A stretch of 64,000 nt of DNA from Ensifer sp. MPMI2T (GTDB lineage Bacteria > Pseudomonadota > Alphaproteobacteria > Rhizobiales > Rhizobiaceae): positions 62,001 to 126,000 of the forward strand of contig NZ_SRXN01000013.1 of NCBI RefSeq assembly GCF_004827385.1, in the 5' to 3' direction. The position numbers and the translations under genes are program-made. The notes beneath the pieces were generated by a model. The model made no database searches and was not told where the DNA came from. It was given only the letters and a program-made list of their open reading frames with translations. Shown here in pieces: positions 27,419 to 36,371 of this stretch (positions within the stretch are counted from its first letter, which is position 1; the number at the start of each line of letters is the position of its first letter).

Positions 27419-27985
27419 ATGCGCAACACACTTTCTCAACCGGCTTGGGTTGAAAACAAACTGAGGCTCGATCCGAAGCGTTTTCCACAGCAGGCGACCT
27501 ACGCCTTGCGCGGCCATGCCGGCAATGTCACCATCAGCCTCGACGAACGTGGCGCTGTTTTGCGCAAGGTGCTACCATCGAGCGGCCTGCCGCTTTCGAT
27601 CGCGTTGCCTGCGCGAGCGTTCAAGGGTGTTGCAGCGCGGGCGATCGACCATGGCGACGGGGAGGTTACAGTGACGCTCGAACTCCATCACGACGATCCG
27701 GATCTCTGCATCCCGCTGCTCGTCGCCCACGACCTTTCCGACATTGCCGCCGACTGGCGGGCCTGGGCCGAAGCCTATCGCATCCCGATGCTGATGGTCG
27801 AAGCCGACGGCGTCGCACGTCCGCTGGAAGAGCACCTAGGCGATGTCCGCACGGCTCCGGCGAAACCGCGTCGCCGCCATTCCTTTTTCGCCGAGCGCCG
27901 CCCGCGCTTTCTCGTGCGCCGCTCGACCGGTGCACTCGGCGTTCACATGAAAATCGACGGGCGCGAGATTATCGCCCGAACCTGA
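27419..27985 (+). CDS. DUF6101-like hypothetical protein
   Basis: A 188-residue soluble protein, which I believe belongs to a rhizobial family of unknown function (DUF6101). It has no signal peptide or membrane helix. The centre (HHDDPDLCIPLLVAHDL and WRAWAEAYRIPMLMVEADG) looks like a compact alpha/beta domain, and the C-terminus is basic (KPRRRHSFFAERRPRFLVRR), as in proteins that touch nucleic acid or membrane surfaces. A good intrinsic terminator follows at 28015. It is monocistronic. Confidence 0.75.
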   Translation: MRNTLSQPAWVENKLRLDPKRFPQQATYALRGHAGNVTISLDERGAVLRKVLPSSGLPLSIALPARAFKGVAARAIDHGDGEVTVTLELHHDDPDLCIPLLVAHDLSDIAADWRAWAEAYRIPMLMVEADGVARPLEEHLGDVRTAPAKPRRRHSFFAERRPRFLVRRSTGALGVHMKIDGREIIART

Positions 27986-28014
27986 TCTCCTCTTCCACCG
28001 ACTTTCAGTGCGAG

Positions 28015-28049
28015 GACCGGCCGAACCCTGCGGCCGGTCTTCGTCTTTT
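28015..28049 (+). terminator. Rho-independent terminator after the DUF6101-like gene
   Basis: Perfect nine-base arms gaccggccg and cggccggtc with a seven-base loop, followed by a T-rich tail (ttcgtctttt), 29 bp after the stop codon. Confidence 0.8.
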
Positions 28050-28195
28050 GACCCTTTCGATGCCGCGCACGTGGTTAAAATCGGCCGCGGAGGTTTTCCA
28101 CATGTTGCCGCGAATGTTACCGCAGAAACAGTAGCTTCGCCTTCATCATGCCATATGCGCTCCATAGCCAAGGGCACGAATGAAGGAGATATCGC

Positions 28196-28300
28196 ATGCG
28201 CAAGCATCTGCTCGCCGTCCTCATCGCCATCCGGGCTGCTTTCCGTGCACGTGCGGCCGTCAAGCCGCGCAAATCCGATGGCGGGCCGAGCTGGGCGTAA
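28196..28300 (+). CDS. Small basic protein, 34 residues
   Basis: A short reading frame, MRKHLLAVLIAIRAAFRARA and so on, ending PSWA. It has a strong ribosome binding site (AAGGAG at 28184-28189, 6 nt before the ATG) and lies in its own interval between two intrinsic terminators (28015-28049 and 28354-28379), which implies its own promoter. The N-terminal 15 residues are hydrophobic with a Lys/Arg cap, and the middle is rich in Arg and Ala. It could be an amphipathic or membrane-associated peptide, or the signal may mark a small RNA. I know no named family. Confidence 0.55.
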   Translation: MRKHLLAVLIAIRAAFRARAAVKPRKSDGGPSWA

Positions 28301-28353
28301 GAGGCGCCCTGTTGACATGACCGAAATGCCCGGTCGAACTGAAGCGCACACGT

Positions 28354-28379
28354 CCTCCGGATCCAGCCGGAGGATTTTT
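28354..28379 (+). terminator. Rho-independent terminator of the small gene
   Basis: Perfect seven-base arms cctccgg and ccggagg with a six-base loop and then attttt. It lies 53 bp after the small open frame and abuts the stop of the convergent ubiA. Confidence 0.8.
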
Positions 28380-29338
28380 CATATGAGACGGACGAGAAGC
28401 GTCAGGACAAGCCCGCCGAAAACAATGAGGCCGACGACGCTGTTGAACTTGAACAATGCAAGGCATTGCAGCGGATCATGGATATTCAACACCAGGATCT
28501 GATAGCCAAGCATCACGGCGGCGACCAGAAGAGCCGCATAGGCGAAGAAGCCCGCTCCCGCCGCGACAAAGGCCAGCATCATCAGAAAGACGGCCAATCC
28601 GTAGAGCCCGATCAGCCACGGCCCGGGATTGTCGCCAAACCGGCGCGCGGTCGAACGGACACCGATCAGTTCGTCATCCTCCCTGTCCTGGTAGGCGTAG
28701 ATGGTGTCGTAGCCAATGGTCCAAGCGATCGCTGCTGCGTAAAGCAAAATGGAGGCAAGGGAGAGCTCGCCGAACTCTGCCGACCAGCCCATTATGGCGC
28801 CCCAGGAGAAAGCAAGGCCGAGGAAGAACTGCGGCCAGTCCGTGAAACGCTTGGCAAAGGGATAGATCGCCACCAGCGCCAGCGACAGAATGCCGAGAAA
28901 AACAGTAAAGCCGTTGAACTGCAGCAGGATGAGAAGACCCATGAGGGCCTGCAGCACCATGAAGGCCTTCGCCTGGAAGCGCGTAACGCGCCCGGAAGGC
29001 AGGGGACGCGACCGCGTGCGCGCCACTTCCATATCGATATCGTGGTCGACGATGTCGTTGTAGGTGCAGCCGGCGCCGCGCATCGCGATCGCGCCGACCG
29101 TGAACAGAACAACGTGGAACAGGAAACGGCCGGCCGAGAAGCTGCCAAGGCTTGCCGCCGTCGCCGACGCGAGCGCGGCGGACCAGAGGCAGGGCCATAA
29201 CAAAAGCTGCCAGCCGATCGGCCTGTCCCAGCGGGCGAGCTGCGCATAGGGCCAGAGTACGCGCGGCAAGACGCGGTAGACCCAGTTATTGGACGGTGCG
29301 TCGTGGACGCGGCCGGAATCTAGAGAGGAAGTGTTCAT
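28379..29338 (-). CDS. ubiA: 4-hydroxybenzoate polyprenyltransferase
   Basis: A 319-residue integral membrane prenyltransferase with about eight to nine helices. The first aspartate-rich motif is NDIVDHDIDMEVARTRSRP (about residue 97) and the second DTIYAYQDREDDELIG (about 220); both are intact. It attaches the polyprenyl chain made by IspB to 4-hydroxybenzoate in ubiquinone synthesis. ATG 29338 has an AGGAG site; a GTG one codon earlier is possible. It is transcribed on its own, with a degenerate palindromic repeat upstream. Confidence 0.95.
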   Translation of the reverse strand: MNTSSLDSGRVHDAPSNNWVYRVLPRVLWPYAQLARWDRPIGWQLLLWPCLWSAALASATAASLGSFSAGRFLFHVVLFTVGAIAMRGAGCTYNDIVDHDIDMEVARTRSRPLPSGRVTRFQAKAFMVLQALMGLLILLQFNGFTVFLGILSLALVAIYPFAKRFTDWPQFFLGLAFSWGAIMGWSAEFGELSLASILLYAAAIAWTIGYDTIYAYQDREDDELIGVRSTARRFGDNPGPWLIGLYGLAVFLMMLAFVAAGAGFFAYAALLVAAVMLGYQILVLNIHDPLQCLALFKFNSVVGLIVFGGLVLTLLVRLI

Positions 29339-29406
29339 CACTCCTGTTTGGCGCTCCGGGGCCGGACGGTCAAGCGGCCGCGCTCCGTTCCACTGTTGGT
29401 GGAGGA

Positions 29407-29500
29407 TGTATCCTTAAATCCTAGCCGATTTAAGAATAAGAACATGCGGGTGATTCAAGGTGCCACAGCGTCCGTGTCCGGTTAGACGCGGGGCGCTATA
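29407..29500 (-). repeat. Degenerate palindromic repeat, family 1
   Basis: It reads on the minus strand like the copies at 30485 and 57562: a GC-rich hairpin (gacgcg arms), a cactttgaat-like joint, then two arms around ccttaaatc/gatttaag. Several changes make the arms imperfect. It fills the gap between mipA and ubiA. Confidence 0.6.
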
Positions 29501-29505
29501 GGCCG

Positions 29506-30309
29506 TCAAGGGAGCGTAAAGTCGAAGCGATAGGTCGCGGAAACTCCGACCAGAACCTGGTTGCGGCTGCCGCGTTCGCGCACCAGGCTCGAATCGGCGG
29601 CAGGGCCCATCAATCGCCGGTATTCTGCATAGGCGCTGGTCTCCAGCTTCTCGGTCGCCTGCCAGGTGATCGCAGCTCCGAGGCCGGCGGATTGGATGCC
29701 GCCGCCCGGATCATAGGCGCTCAGGCCAGACGCGGCGGATTCCCTGTTGTTCACACCGTAATAGGTATCGAAATAATCGCTCGTCGCAGCCGTCAGCCGC
29801 GGACCGCCGGAAACCCGTACTGTGTCGCTGACATCGACGAAAGCGTCCGCCGCGACGTCCGCGACGACACCGTGATGGGTGCGGATACCTTGGCGGACCT
29901 CGGCACGCAGACGCATCCAATCGGTCGGATAGACTTCGGCGAAGCCGCCGACTTCGCCGCCGAACTTGACCGGATCGAGACCCTTCAGGTCGCTCGACCT
30001 ATCCTCGTCGCGCTCGAACAGCAGCTTGCCCACGACGCCTGCCCGGTACCCGCCCTGATCGAGGAGCGCGTAGGACATATTGTCGTTGCGCGACGAGAAA
30101 CGCACTGTGCTGCCGGCTTTGCCGAGCGAGACCAGCGGCGCCGCTTGGAACATCCGATCCGAAGCGCCTTCATATTTCGGGCCGATGAAACCGGTGGCGC
30201 CGACCTTCAGATACCAATCGCCCGACCAAATAAAGCGGCCGTCTTCGGCAGAGGCCGCGCCGGCCAGCAGGAAAAATGTTCCAGAAAGAAAAGCAATACG
30301 GGTACGCAA
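29506..30309 (-). CDS. MipA/OmpV family outer membrane protein
   Basis: A 267-residue exported beta-barrel protein. Residues 1-21 form a signal peptide ending AASA. The rest shows alternating aromatic/polar strands typical of outer membrane barrels, and the last residues (GVSATYRFDFTLP) end in a strand. In E. coli MipA bridges a lytic transglycosylase and a penicillin-binding protein; other members act as porin-like or antibiotic-linked proteins. Translation likely begins at TTG 30309: GGAG lies 7 nt upstream and no ATG fits. Confidence 0.85.
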   Translation of the reverse strand: MRTRIAFLSGTFFLLAGAASAEDGRFIWSGDWYLKVGATGFIGPKYEGASDRMFQAAPLVSLGKAGSTVRFSSRNDNMSYALLDQGGYRAGVVGKLLFERDEDRSSDLKGLDPVKFGGEVGGFAEVYPTDWMRLRAEVRQGIRTHHGVVADVAADAFVDVSDTVRVSGGPRLTAATSDYFDTYYGVNNRESAASGLSAYDPGGGIQSAGLGAAITWQATEKLETSAYAEYRRLMGPAADSSLVRERGSRNQVLVGVSATYRFDFTLP

Positions 30310-30484
30310 TGAACAACTCCGGGTGAATCATTCGCCAGGCAGTGGATCGTGCCGGGCACGAGCGCGGGAGAAGGCTCGGATGTGTGTGATACAACCGCCG
30401 CTTTATCTTTGGTGTGTTCCTACGATTCCGTTAACCAGGTCAATTCAGCTTTCGTTTCCCATGGCATTTTATCGGTCAGCTTGA

Positions 30485-30591
30485 CTACTGCATGTTTCCT
30501 TAAATCGCAGCCGATTTAGGGATAAAAACATGCAGCAATTCAAAGTGCTACAGCGTCCTTTGCGCGTCTGATAAGACGCGCGGCGCTGTAG
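30485..30591 (-). repeat. Palindromic repeat, family 1
   Basis: On the minus strand: hairpin acagcgccgcgcgtc/gacgcgcaaaggacgctgt, then the joint agcactttgaattgctgcatg, then arms around cctaaatc/gatttaagg ending in catgcagtag. It overlaps the last 50 bases of the AraC gene, so it encodes that protein's final 16 or so residues and stop. Confidence 0.8.
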
Positions 30592-31394
30592 TCGCGCAAA
30601 TAGAGGCTTGGCGGCGCGCCAAGCATGCGCCGGAACATGGTCGTGAACGCCGCGACATTCTCGTAGCCCGCATCGAGCGCCACGGTGGTGATCAGTTCAC
30701 CGTCGGCGAGGCGCGGCAGCGAGCCGAAGATGCAAGCCTGCTGCCGCCAGGTGACGAAGCTGACGCCGGTTTCGTGCCGAAAAAGGCGCGTAAAGGAACG
30801 GCGGCTGATGCCCATGCGATCGGCCCATTGATCTATGGTCGCGGTCGCGGAGGGTGCCTTCAGGAACTGCCGGCACAGCGAGGCAAGCCTCTGGTTCTCC
30901 GGGAAAGGCAAGCCCAACGGTCGCTCCGCAAGCCGCGGGATCTCCGCCAGCAACAGATCCATGATCAGTTGCTCCCGTCGCTCCGACGACGCTTCGTCCT
31001 GAGCACCGACCAACGCATCAATAAGGCTGCCGACGAGCGCGGTGATCTCCAGCACGAGCGGCCGATCCGCGCGACTGGCGGCAGCGGAAATGTAGATCGA
31101 ATGCATCCGGACATCGCTCACCATCTCCGCCGAGTGTTCCGTGCCGGCGGGTATGAGCAAGGCGTGGCCCGGAGGGATCATCCAGCGCCCGCCCGGCGTA
31201 TGCACCATGACGACTCCGCAACGCGCCCACCACAACTGCGTGCGGCTATGGCTGTGTGGTGGGATCCTCAAGCCGGAGGCGTAGTCCTTGCCAATCGCCA
31301 GGACGGAAACGTTCGCTTTCTCAATCCACTCCAGGCTTCTGAAATGATCCGCATCCGGCAGTTGCGGCAGGTAATTTCTTCTCGACCTCGACAT
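30540..31394 (-). CDS. AraC family transcriptional regulator
   Basis: A 284-residue regulator with an N-terminal cupin-type ligand domain (SGLRIPPHSHSRTQLWWARCG, about residues 35-55, with a His-rich metal-like site) and a C-terminal double helix-turn-helix (WADRMGISRRSFTRLFRHET and ALDAGYENVAAFTTMFRRM, about 190-265). It is divergent from, and very likely controls, the adjacent MFS exporter; the shared 108-bp gap should contain the operator. ATG 31394 is preferred over the GTG three codons upstream. The last 16 residues (SAARLIRRAKDAVAL) are encoded by a palindromic repeat, an unusual acquired tail. Confidence 0.9.
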   Translation of the reverse strand: MSRSRRNYLPQLPDADHFRSLEWIEKANVSVLAIGKDYASGLRIPPHSHSRTQLWWARCGVVMVHTPGGRWMIPPGHALLIPAGTEHSAEMVSDVRMHSIYISAAASRADRPLVLEITALVGSLIDALVGAQDEASSERREQLIMDLLLAEIPRLAERPLGLPFPENQRLASLCRQFLKAPSATATIDQWADRMGISRRSFTRLFRHETGVSFVTWRQQACIFGSLPRLADGELITTVALDAGYENVAAFTTMFRRMLGAPPSLYLRDYSAARLIRRAKDAVAL

Positions 31395-31502
31395 TTGGCC
31401 CACTCACGAAAGAAATGGACCAAATCACAAAAGCAGGCCAGCAACAAGCCGTCTAGAGATGACCGGCAGCTCAACAGGTGAGCCGTCGCGGGGAAACATC
31501 TC

Positions 31503-32699
31503 ATGGCCTCAGTAACGTCGACAGCAAGCATCAGTCCGGAGAAGACCGCCTTCTCCGTCATTCTCGCGGTCAGCTTCTGCCATATGCTGAATGATGTCAT
31601 GCAGTCGCTGCTAACTTCACTCTACCCGTTGCTGAAGGCGAATTACGCACTCGACTTCGTCCAGATCGGACTCCTGACCTTCACGTTTCAATTGACCGCA
31701 TCGATGCTGCAGCCGGCGGTCGGCATCGTCACCGATCGATGGGGCCTGCCCTATTCCCTGCCGGTGGCCATGCTTTCGACCTGCTCGGGCCTCATTCTCC
31801 TCGCAAACGCCGATCACTTCTGGATCCTTCTCGTGGCGGCGAGCCTGATCGGTGTCGGTTCCGCGATCTTTCATCCCGAGTCGTCCCGTGTGGCACGGCT
31901 GGCGTCGGGCGGCCGCCACGGACTGGCGCAATCGCTCTTCCAAGTCGGTGGCAATGCCGGCAGCGCGCTGGGACCGCTGCTTGCGGCCTTCATCGTCATT
32001 CCGTTCGGCCAGGGCAGTCTCGCCTGGTTCTCGATCGTGGCGATCACCGGCTTTTTCATCCTTTCGTGGGTCAGCACGTGGTACGTGCGCCATCGCCGCA
32101 TGACCATGAACCGGCCCGCTCCGAACCGCACGCTTCCCTTGCCGAAGGCGCGCATTCTGTGGGCGATCGCGATCCTCGTTCTCCTGACCGCGACGAAGAA
32201 CGTCTATCTCGCCAGCATCTCCAGCTACTTTACATTCTTCGTCATCGAGAAGTTCGGCACGAGCGTACAGCAGGCCCAGCTGATGCTGTTCCTGTTTCTC
32301 GGCTCGGCGGCCGCCGGAACCTTCCTCGGTGGCCCGATCGGCGACCGGTATGGCGCGCGCTTCGTCATCTGGTTCTCGATCCTCGGCGTCATCCCGTTCG
32401 CACTCGTGCTGCCCTATGCAAACCTGTTCTGGACGGGCGTGCTGAGCGTGGTCATCGGCCTCATCTTTTCGTCCGCCTTCTCCGCCATCGTCGTCTTCGC
32501 GCAGGAGCTCGTTCCCGGCCGTGTCGGGCTGATTGCCGGTGTCTTTTTCGGCTTTGCCTTCGGCTTCGGCGGCATGGGCGCCGCAGTGCTCGGCATCTTC
32601 GCCGACCGGCAGGGCATCGCGTTCGTCTACGAGCTCTGCTCCTACCTGCCGTTGCTGGGCATCCTGACGGTGCTGCTGCCCAAGCTTCCAACGAGATAG
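31503..32699 (+). CDS. MFS transporter, fosmidomycin-resistance (Fsr) type
   Basis: A 398-residue inner membrane protein with twelve predicted helices. The N-terminus (FCHMLNDVMQSLLTSLYPLLK) and GIVTDRWGLPYSL, GVGSAIFHPESSRVARLASGG and GGPIGDRYGARFVIW match the Fsr branch of the major facilitator family, in which E. coli Fsr exports fosmidomycin. Proton-driven export of a small toxic compound is the likely role. It is divergent from an AraC regulator. The natural substrate is unknown. Confidence 0.9.
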   Translation: MASVTSTASISPEKTAFSVILAVSFCHMLNDVMQSLLTSLYPLLKANYALDFVQIGLLTFTFQLTASMLQPAVGIVTDRWGLPYSLPVAMLSTCSGLILLANADHFWILLVAASLIGVGSAIFHPESSRVARLASGGRHGLAQSLFQVGGNAGSALGPLLAAFIVIPFGQGSLAWFSIVAITGFFILSWVSTWYVRHRRMTMNRPAPNRTLPLPKARILWAIAILVLLTATKNVYLASISSYFTFFVIEKFGTSVQQAQLMLFLFLGSAAAGTFLGGPIGDRYGARFVIWFSILGVIPFALVLPYANLFWTGVLSVVIGLIFSSAFSAIVVFAQELVPGRVGLIAGVFFGFAFGFGGMGAAVLGIFADRQGIAFVYELCSYLPLLGILTVLLPKLPTR

Positions 32700-32855
32700 G
32701 ACGCGTCCATACAGCCCCGGGGATCGCCCGGCCGGAGGCTCCGGCCCGGCCACTGGCGGCGTCGAAATACGCACCTGCCGGCGCGAACCTCTGTAATCAT
32801 TCATAAATTATTGCGCGTTACCGTTTTCCGATGGGGGCTTGGGCAGGGGCATGAA

Positions 32856-33896
32856 ATGAGAGAGCGCGCGGTCTTTTCCGTCTTCCTGGCGACGCTGGCA
32901 TACGCGTCCGCTGCCCGCGCCGAAACGCTCAACCTGCTCATCTGGGAATCCTACATCAACCAGGAAATCGTCGATCGCTGGACAGCGAAGACGGGCGTCA
33001 AGATCCATCAGGTCAACTATGACAGCGGCGATGCTCGCGACGAGATCCTGGCGGATCCGGGCAGCAACATCGATGTCGTCGTCGTCGGAGAGAACGGTGC
33101 GGCGCTTTTCGGCAGGAAGGGCGTTCTCGAACCGCTCACCGAGGCCAATGTCCCCTCTCTCAAAGACTATGCACCCGAATGGCGCAAGCGCTGCGCCGGA
33201 CACGGTCTGCCCTATCTTTGGGGCACCATGGGCATTCTCTACCGTTCCGATGTCGTGAAGGAGCGCCCGACCTCTTGGCAGGATCTAATGCGCCCGAGAC
33301 CAGAGCTGAAGAAGCACATCGCGATGTTCGACGACCACAACGAGGCCTTCGTGGCCCCATTGATGCTACTCGGTGCGTCCATCAACGCCAACGACAACGA
33401 GACGCTGAAGGCGGCCTTCGACCTCATGAGGGAACAGGCATCGTCCGTACTGACCTACGATTATGTGATCACCTCCATCCAGAACCCGGCGATTGGAGGA
33501 AACATTCACATGGCGCTCGGCTACAGCGGTGACCAACATGTGCTCAATGACAAAATTGGCATCCCCGGTCGCTGGCACTATTCGGTTCCCAAGGAGGGGA
33601 CGCTCTCCTGGCTCGACTGCATCGCCGCAACGGCGGGCTCGCAGAACAAGCAACGGGCGCTGGAATTTCTCGATTTCGTCGGTTCCGCGGAAAGTGCTGC
33701 CGCAAACGCGATGGCGTTGACCATGCCGACAGCAAGCAGCGCGGCGCTCAAGTTCCTGCCCGCAATGATGCGCTCCGACCCGGCGATCTATCCTCCTCCG
33801 GAAATACTGGCGAAGAGCCAGTTTCAGCAGGAACTCTCTATCGAGTCGGTTCAAGCACGCCGACGCATCATCAGTACGTTGGCGAATTTCCAGTGA
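32856..33896 (+). CDS. Periplasmic polyamine-binding-type protein (PotD/NspS-like)
   Basis: A 346-residue exported solute-binding protein. A signal peptide (about residues 1-22, ending ARAE) precedes the PotD-family start LNLLIWESYINQEIVDRW; PYLWGTMGILYRSDVV and SYALG-like segments follow the family. No ABC permease or ATPase gene is nearby. Instead its stop overlaps by 4 bp (GTGA) the start of a GGDEF-EAL protein with a periplasmic domain. This is the gene order of nspS-mbaA in Vibrio cholerae, where the binding protein signals norspermidine/spermidine to a cyclic-di-GMP enzyme. ATG 32856 was chosen from the signal peptide. A sensor rather than transport role is inferred from context. Confidence 0.88.
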   Translation: MRERAVFSVFLATLAYASAARAETLNLLIWESYINQEIVDRWTAKTGVKIHQVNYDSGDARDEILADPGSNIDVVVVGENGAALFGRKGVLEPLTEANVPSLKDYAPEWRKRCAGHGLPYLWGTMGILYRSDVVKERPTSWQDLMRPRPELKKHIAMFDDHNEAFVAPLMLLGASINANDNETLKAAFDLMREQASSVLTYDYVITSIQNPAIGGNIHMALGYSGDQHVLNDKIGIPGRWHYSVPKEGTLSWLDCIAATAGSQNKQRALEFLDFVGSAESAAANAMALTMPTASSAALKFLPAMMRSDPAIYPPPEILAKSQFQQELSIESVQARRRIISTLANFQ

Positions 33897-36283
33897 CACT
33901 CGACAAGCGCGCACTCCTCCTCATCTTCCCTGTGGTGCTTGCCGGCTACCTCCTCGCTGCCTTTTCGGTTCACATCACCCAGAGCCGCTCGATCCGGGCG
34001 CTTGAACACGCCAGACTGTCGCAAAGGCTCGAGCACGCGGCCGCGGTTTTTCAGACTGAAGTCCGACGGAGCAAAAGTTTCCTCAACGCTCTGCTAAACA
34101 GCAATGCGCTGCGCCAGTTCGTATCCGAAAAGGATAAGACCTATCGCGCCACAGCGCTCGGCGTGCGTCTGCAGGAGAGTGTAAAGTCGCTCTCGGACGA
34201 CCCAATGGGTTTCGTGTCGCTGGTCATCCTGACCTCGAAGCTGGAAACGGAATATTACTTCGAAAACAGTTGGGATCCATTTGCAGAGGTCGACGGCGCA
34301 CAGGTTGAACTGGCCAGGAAACTCGTCAAAGGCACCAAGCTTACGGACTGGACCTATCTTCGCAACGTCGGCGGGCGACCCAGAATCCTCTACTCCCAGT
34401 TCATCGATCCAATCACCCTTGGCCGCCCTCTGCCCAGCAACAAGGCGAACGCGCTTCTGATGCAGGTGGCGGTGCAGCCCGATCGCTTCCTTCAGATGCA
34501 GGCCGCGCTGAAGAAGGAATATCAGGCCGATATCGTTCTCCAACCCTGGCCGCTCGCCGTTACCGATGACCTGTCGGCAAGCGCACCACTCGGACCGTCG
34601 CTCTATGCGACGCTAACCATTTCGGACGCGCATTTCGACAGGCAGATGCTGCGCCAGAAAACGTTGCTTGCCCTTGGTGCAGTAGCGATGAGCCTTTTTT
34701 CGATCTGGCTGATCGTCTTCCTGATCCGGCGCTTCATTACAGGGCCGATCGCTACGCTCGACGCCAATGTCATGGGGGTCATGGTCGGAGCACGCGATGA
34801 AATCCTGAATCGCGACGAGGCGGGCGAAATTGGTCGCCTGACCCGGAACGTCCGCGAATTATACCACCAGTCGGTCCATTCGCTTGAGCTCGTGCAGAAA
34901 AGCTCCTGGACGGACGCGCTCACCGGCATCAGCAATCGCGCACACTTCAACACGCTTGCTACCGGCGTCGTTGAGGAAGTGATCTCGTCCGGCGAAAAAT
35001 GCAGCTTGCTGTTCATCGACATCGACAATTTCAAATTTGTCAATGACAAGCATGGCCACGAAGTCGGCGACGAACTCCTGAAGACGCTTGCCACCCGACT
35101 TGCAGACCATGTCGACGCCATCACCCGAAGGCGGGGCCAGAAAACAGCGATCTTCGCCCGCCTGTCCGGCGACGAATTTGCTGTGCTGGTGCGCTCACGA
35201 CCGGGCGACGGCACCGTCCGGGAAATCGCGGCCACAATTCTCGCGTTGTTCGACGACGGCTTCGAGGTGTCCGGCAAGCGCTATCCGGTGACAGCGAGCA
35301 TTGGCGCGGCGATCTGCCCGGACGACGCGAGCAATGTCGCCGAACTGATCTCCAATGCCGACGCCGCCATGTATCAGGCCAAGAGCGCTGGCAAGAACCG
35401 GTCCACCCGTTTCTCCCGCGCGCTCCATGACAAACGCACGCGCTTGCGCCAGATACAGGAAGAACTGCGCTCTCTCGACCCGGACGAGCAGTTTCACCTG
35501 GTCTACATGCCGATCGTCGACACGAAAGGCCGCGTCACCGGCTGCGAGGCCCTGCTGCGCTGGCACTCCCGCATGCTCGGCAACGTCACTCCGGACGAAT
35601 TCGTGCCGATCGCGGAAAGCTCCGGCTTGTTTTCCAAGATCGACTGGTGGGTCATCAACAAGGCGATGTCCGATTGCCGCCATTTGAAGGCACTCTTCGG
35701 ACCTGACACCGTGCTGGCGATCAACATTTCCTCCGCCGAGTTGCACTCGCGCTCGATCAGTGACTATTTTTCCGATTGTGTCGAACGTCATGGACTTCAG
35801 CCGGAGTCGATCGATATCGAACTGACGGAAACCTTCGCCGTTAAAGTGAGCGATCAGTTACGCCGGAACATCGAGGACCTGCGCCAAAAGGGCTTCCGGC
35901 TCTCGATCGACGATTTTGGCGCAGGCTACACTTCCGTTCAGCAAATCATCGACTATGCCGCGGACACGATCAAACTCGATAGAGCGCTCGTCTCCAACCT
36001 GACCGCGTCACAGTCCCTGCCGGTCCTCAGGGCCGTCGTCGCCCTCTGCCACGCGAAGGATATGGCCGTGGTCGGCGAAGGCGTGGACACGCCGGAAAAG
36101 CTTGCGATGCTGACCGCAGCCGGCTGCGACCGGTTCCAGGGCTATCTGATCAGCAAGCCGCTTTCGCTCGACGATCTCGGAATCTGGGCGCTGACCCGAA
36201 CGGCGCGATCCACGGCCGAAGCGATTGCAGAAAATGCCGAGGAATGGCGGACGGCCGGTCGCTCGACCCCGGTGTCCGTTTGA
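33893..36283 (+). CDS. Membrane GGDEF-EAL cyclic-di-GMP protein (MbaA-like)
   Basis: A 796-residue inner membrane protein. TM1 spans about residues 8-28 and TM2 about 255-275, with a 225-residue periplasmic domain between, then HAMP, a GGDEF domain (DALTGISNR near 341, signature SGDEF near 425) and an EAL domain (EALLRW near 552, IDDFGAGYTS near 672, EGVD and QGYL near the end). The EAL catalytic residues look intact; the GGDEF motif is the SGDEF variant and no RxxD inhibitory site precedes it. It may both make and break c-di-GMP. GTG 33893 overlaps the binding-protein stop, so the two are coupled; the periplasmic domain probably reads that protein's liganded state. Confidence 0.93.
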   Translation: MTLDKRALLLIFPVVLAGYLLAAFSVHITQSRSIRALEHARLSQRLEHAAAVFQTEVRRSKSFLNALLNSNALRQFVSEKDKTYRATALGVRLQESVKSLSDDPMGFVSLVILTSKLETEYYFENSWDPFAEVDGAQVELARKLVKGTKLTDWTYLRNVGGRPRILYSQFIDPITLGRPLPSNKANALLMQVAVQPDRFLQMQAALKKEYQADIVLQPWPLAVTDDLSASAPLGPSLYATLTISDAHFDRQMLRQKTLLALGAVAMSLFSIWLIVFLIRRFITGPIATLDANVMGVMVGARDEILNRDEAGEIGRLTRNVRELYHQSVHSLELVQKSSWTDALTGISNRAHFNTLATGVVEEVISSGEKCSLLFIDIDNFKFVNDKHGHEVGDELLKTLATRLADHVDAITRRRGQKTAIFARLSGDEFAVLVRSRPGDGTVREIAATILALFDDGFEVSGKRYPVTASIGAAICPDDASNVAELISNADAAMYQAKSAGKNRSTRFSRALHDKRTRLRQIQEELRSLDPDEQFHLVYMPIVDTKGRVTGCEALLRWHSRMLGNVTPDEFVPIAESSGLFSKIDWWVINKAMSDCRHLKALFGPDTVLAINISSAELHSRSISDYFSDCVERHGLQPESIDIELTETFAVKVSDQLRRNIEDLRQKGFRLSIDDFGAGYTSVQQIIDYAADTIKLDRALVSNLTASQSLPVLRAVVALCHAKDMAVVGEGVDTPEKLAMLTAAGCDRFQGYLISKPLSLDDLGIWALTRTARSTAEAIAENAEEWRTAGRSTPVSV

Positions 36284-36307
36284 ATCCACTGCGGACACCG
36301 CTTTTCC

Positions 36308-36337
36308 CTTGACCTTACCCCGCTTGCCGTCCTAACC
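36308..36337 (+). promoter_or_regulatory. Possible purD promoter
   Basis: CTTGAC at 36308-36313 and CTAACC at 36332-36337 with an 18-base spacer, compared with the S. meliloti housekeeping pattern CTTGAC-N17-CTATAT. The -10 match is weak. It lies 35 bp before the purD start. Confidence 0.3.
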
Positions 36338-36371
36338 GCAGCGCAGCAATTACCTGACGGCGAGGATGGCA

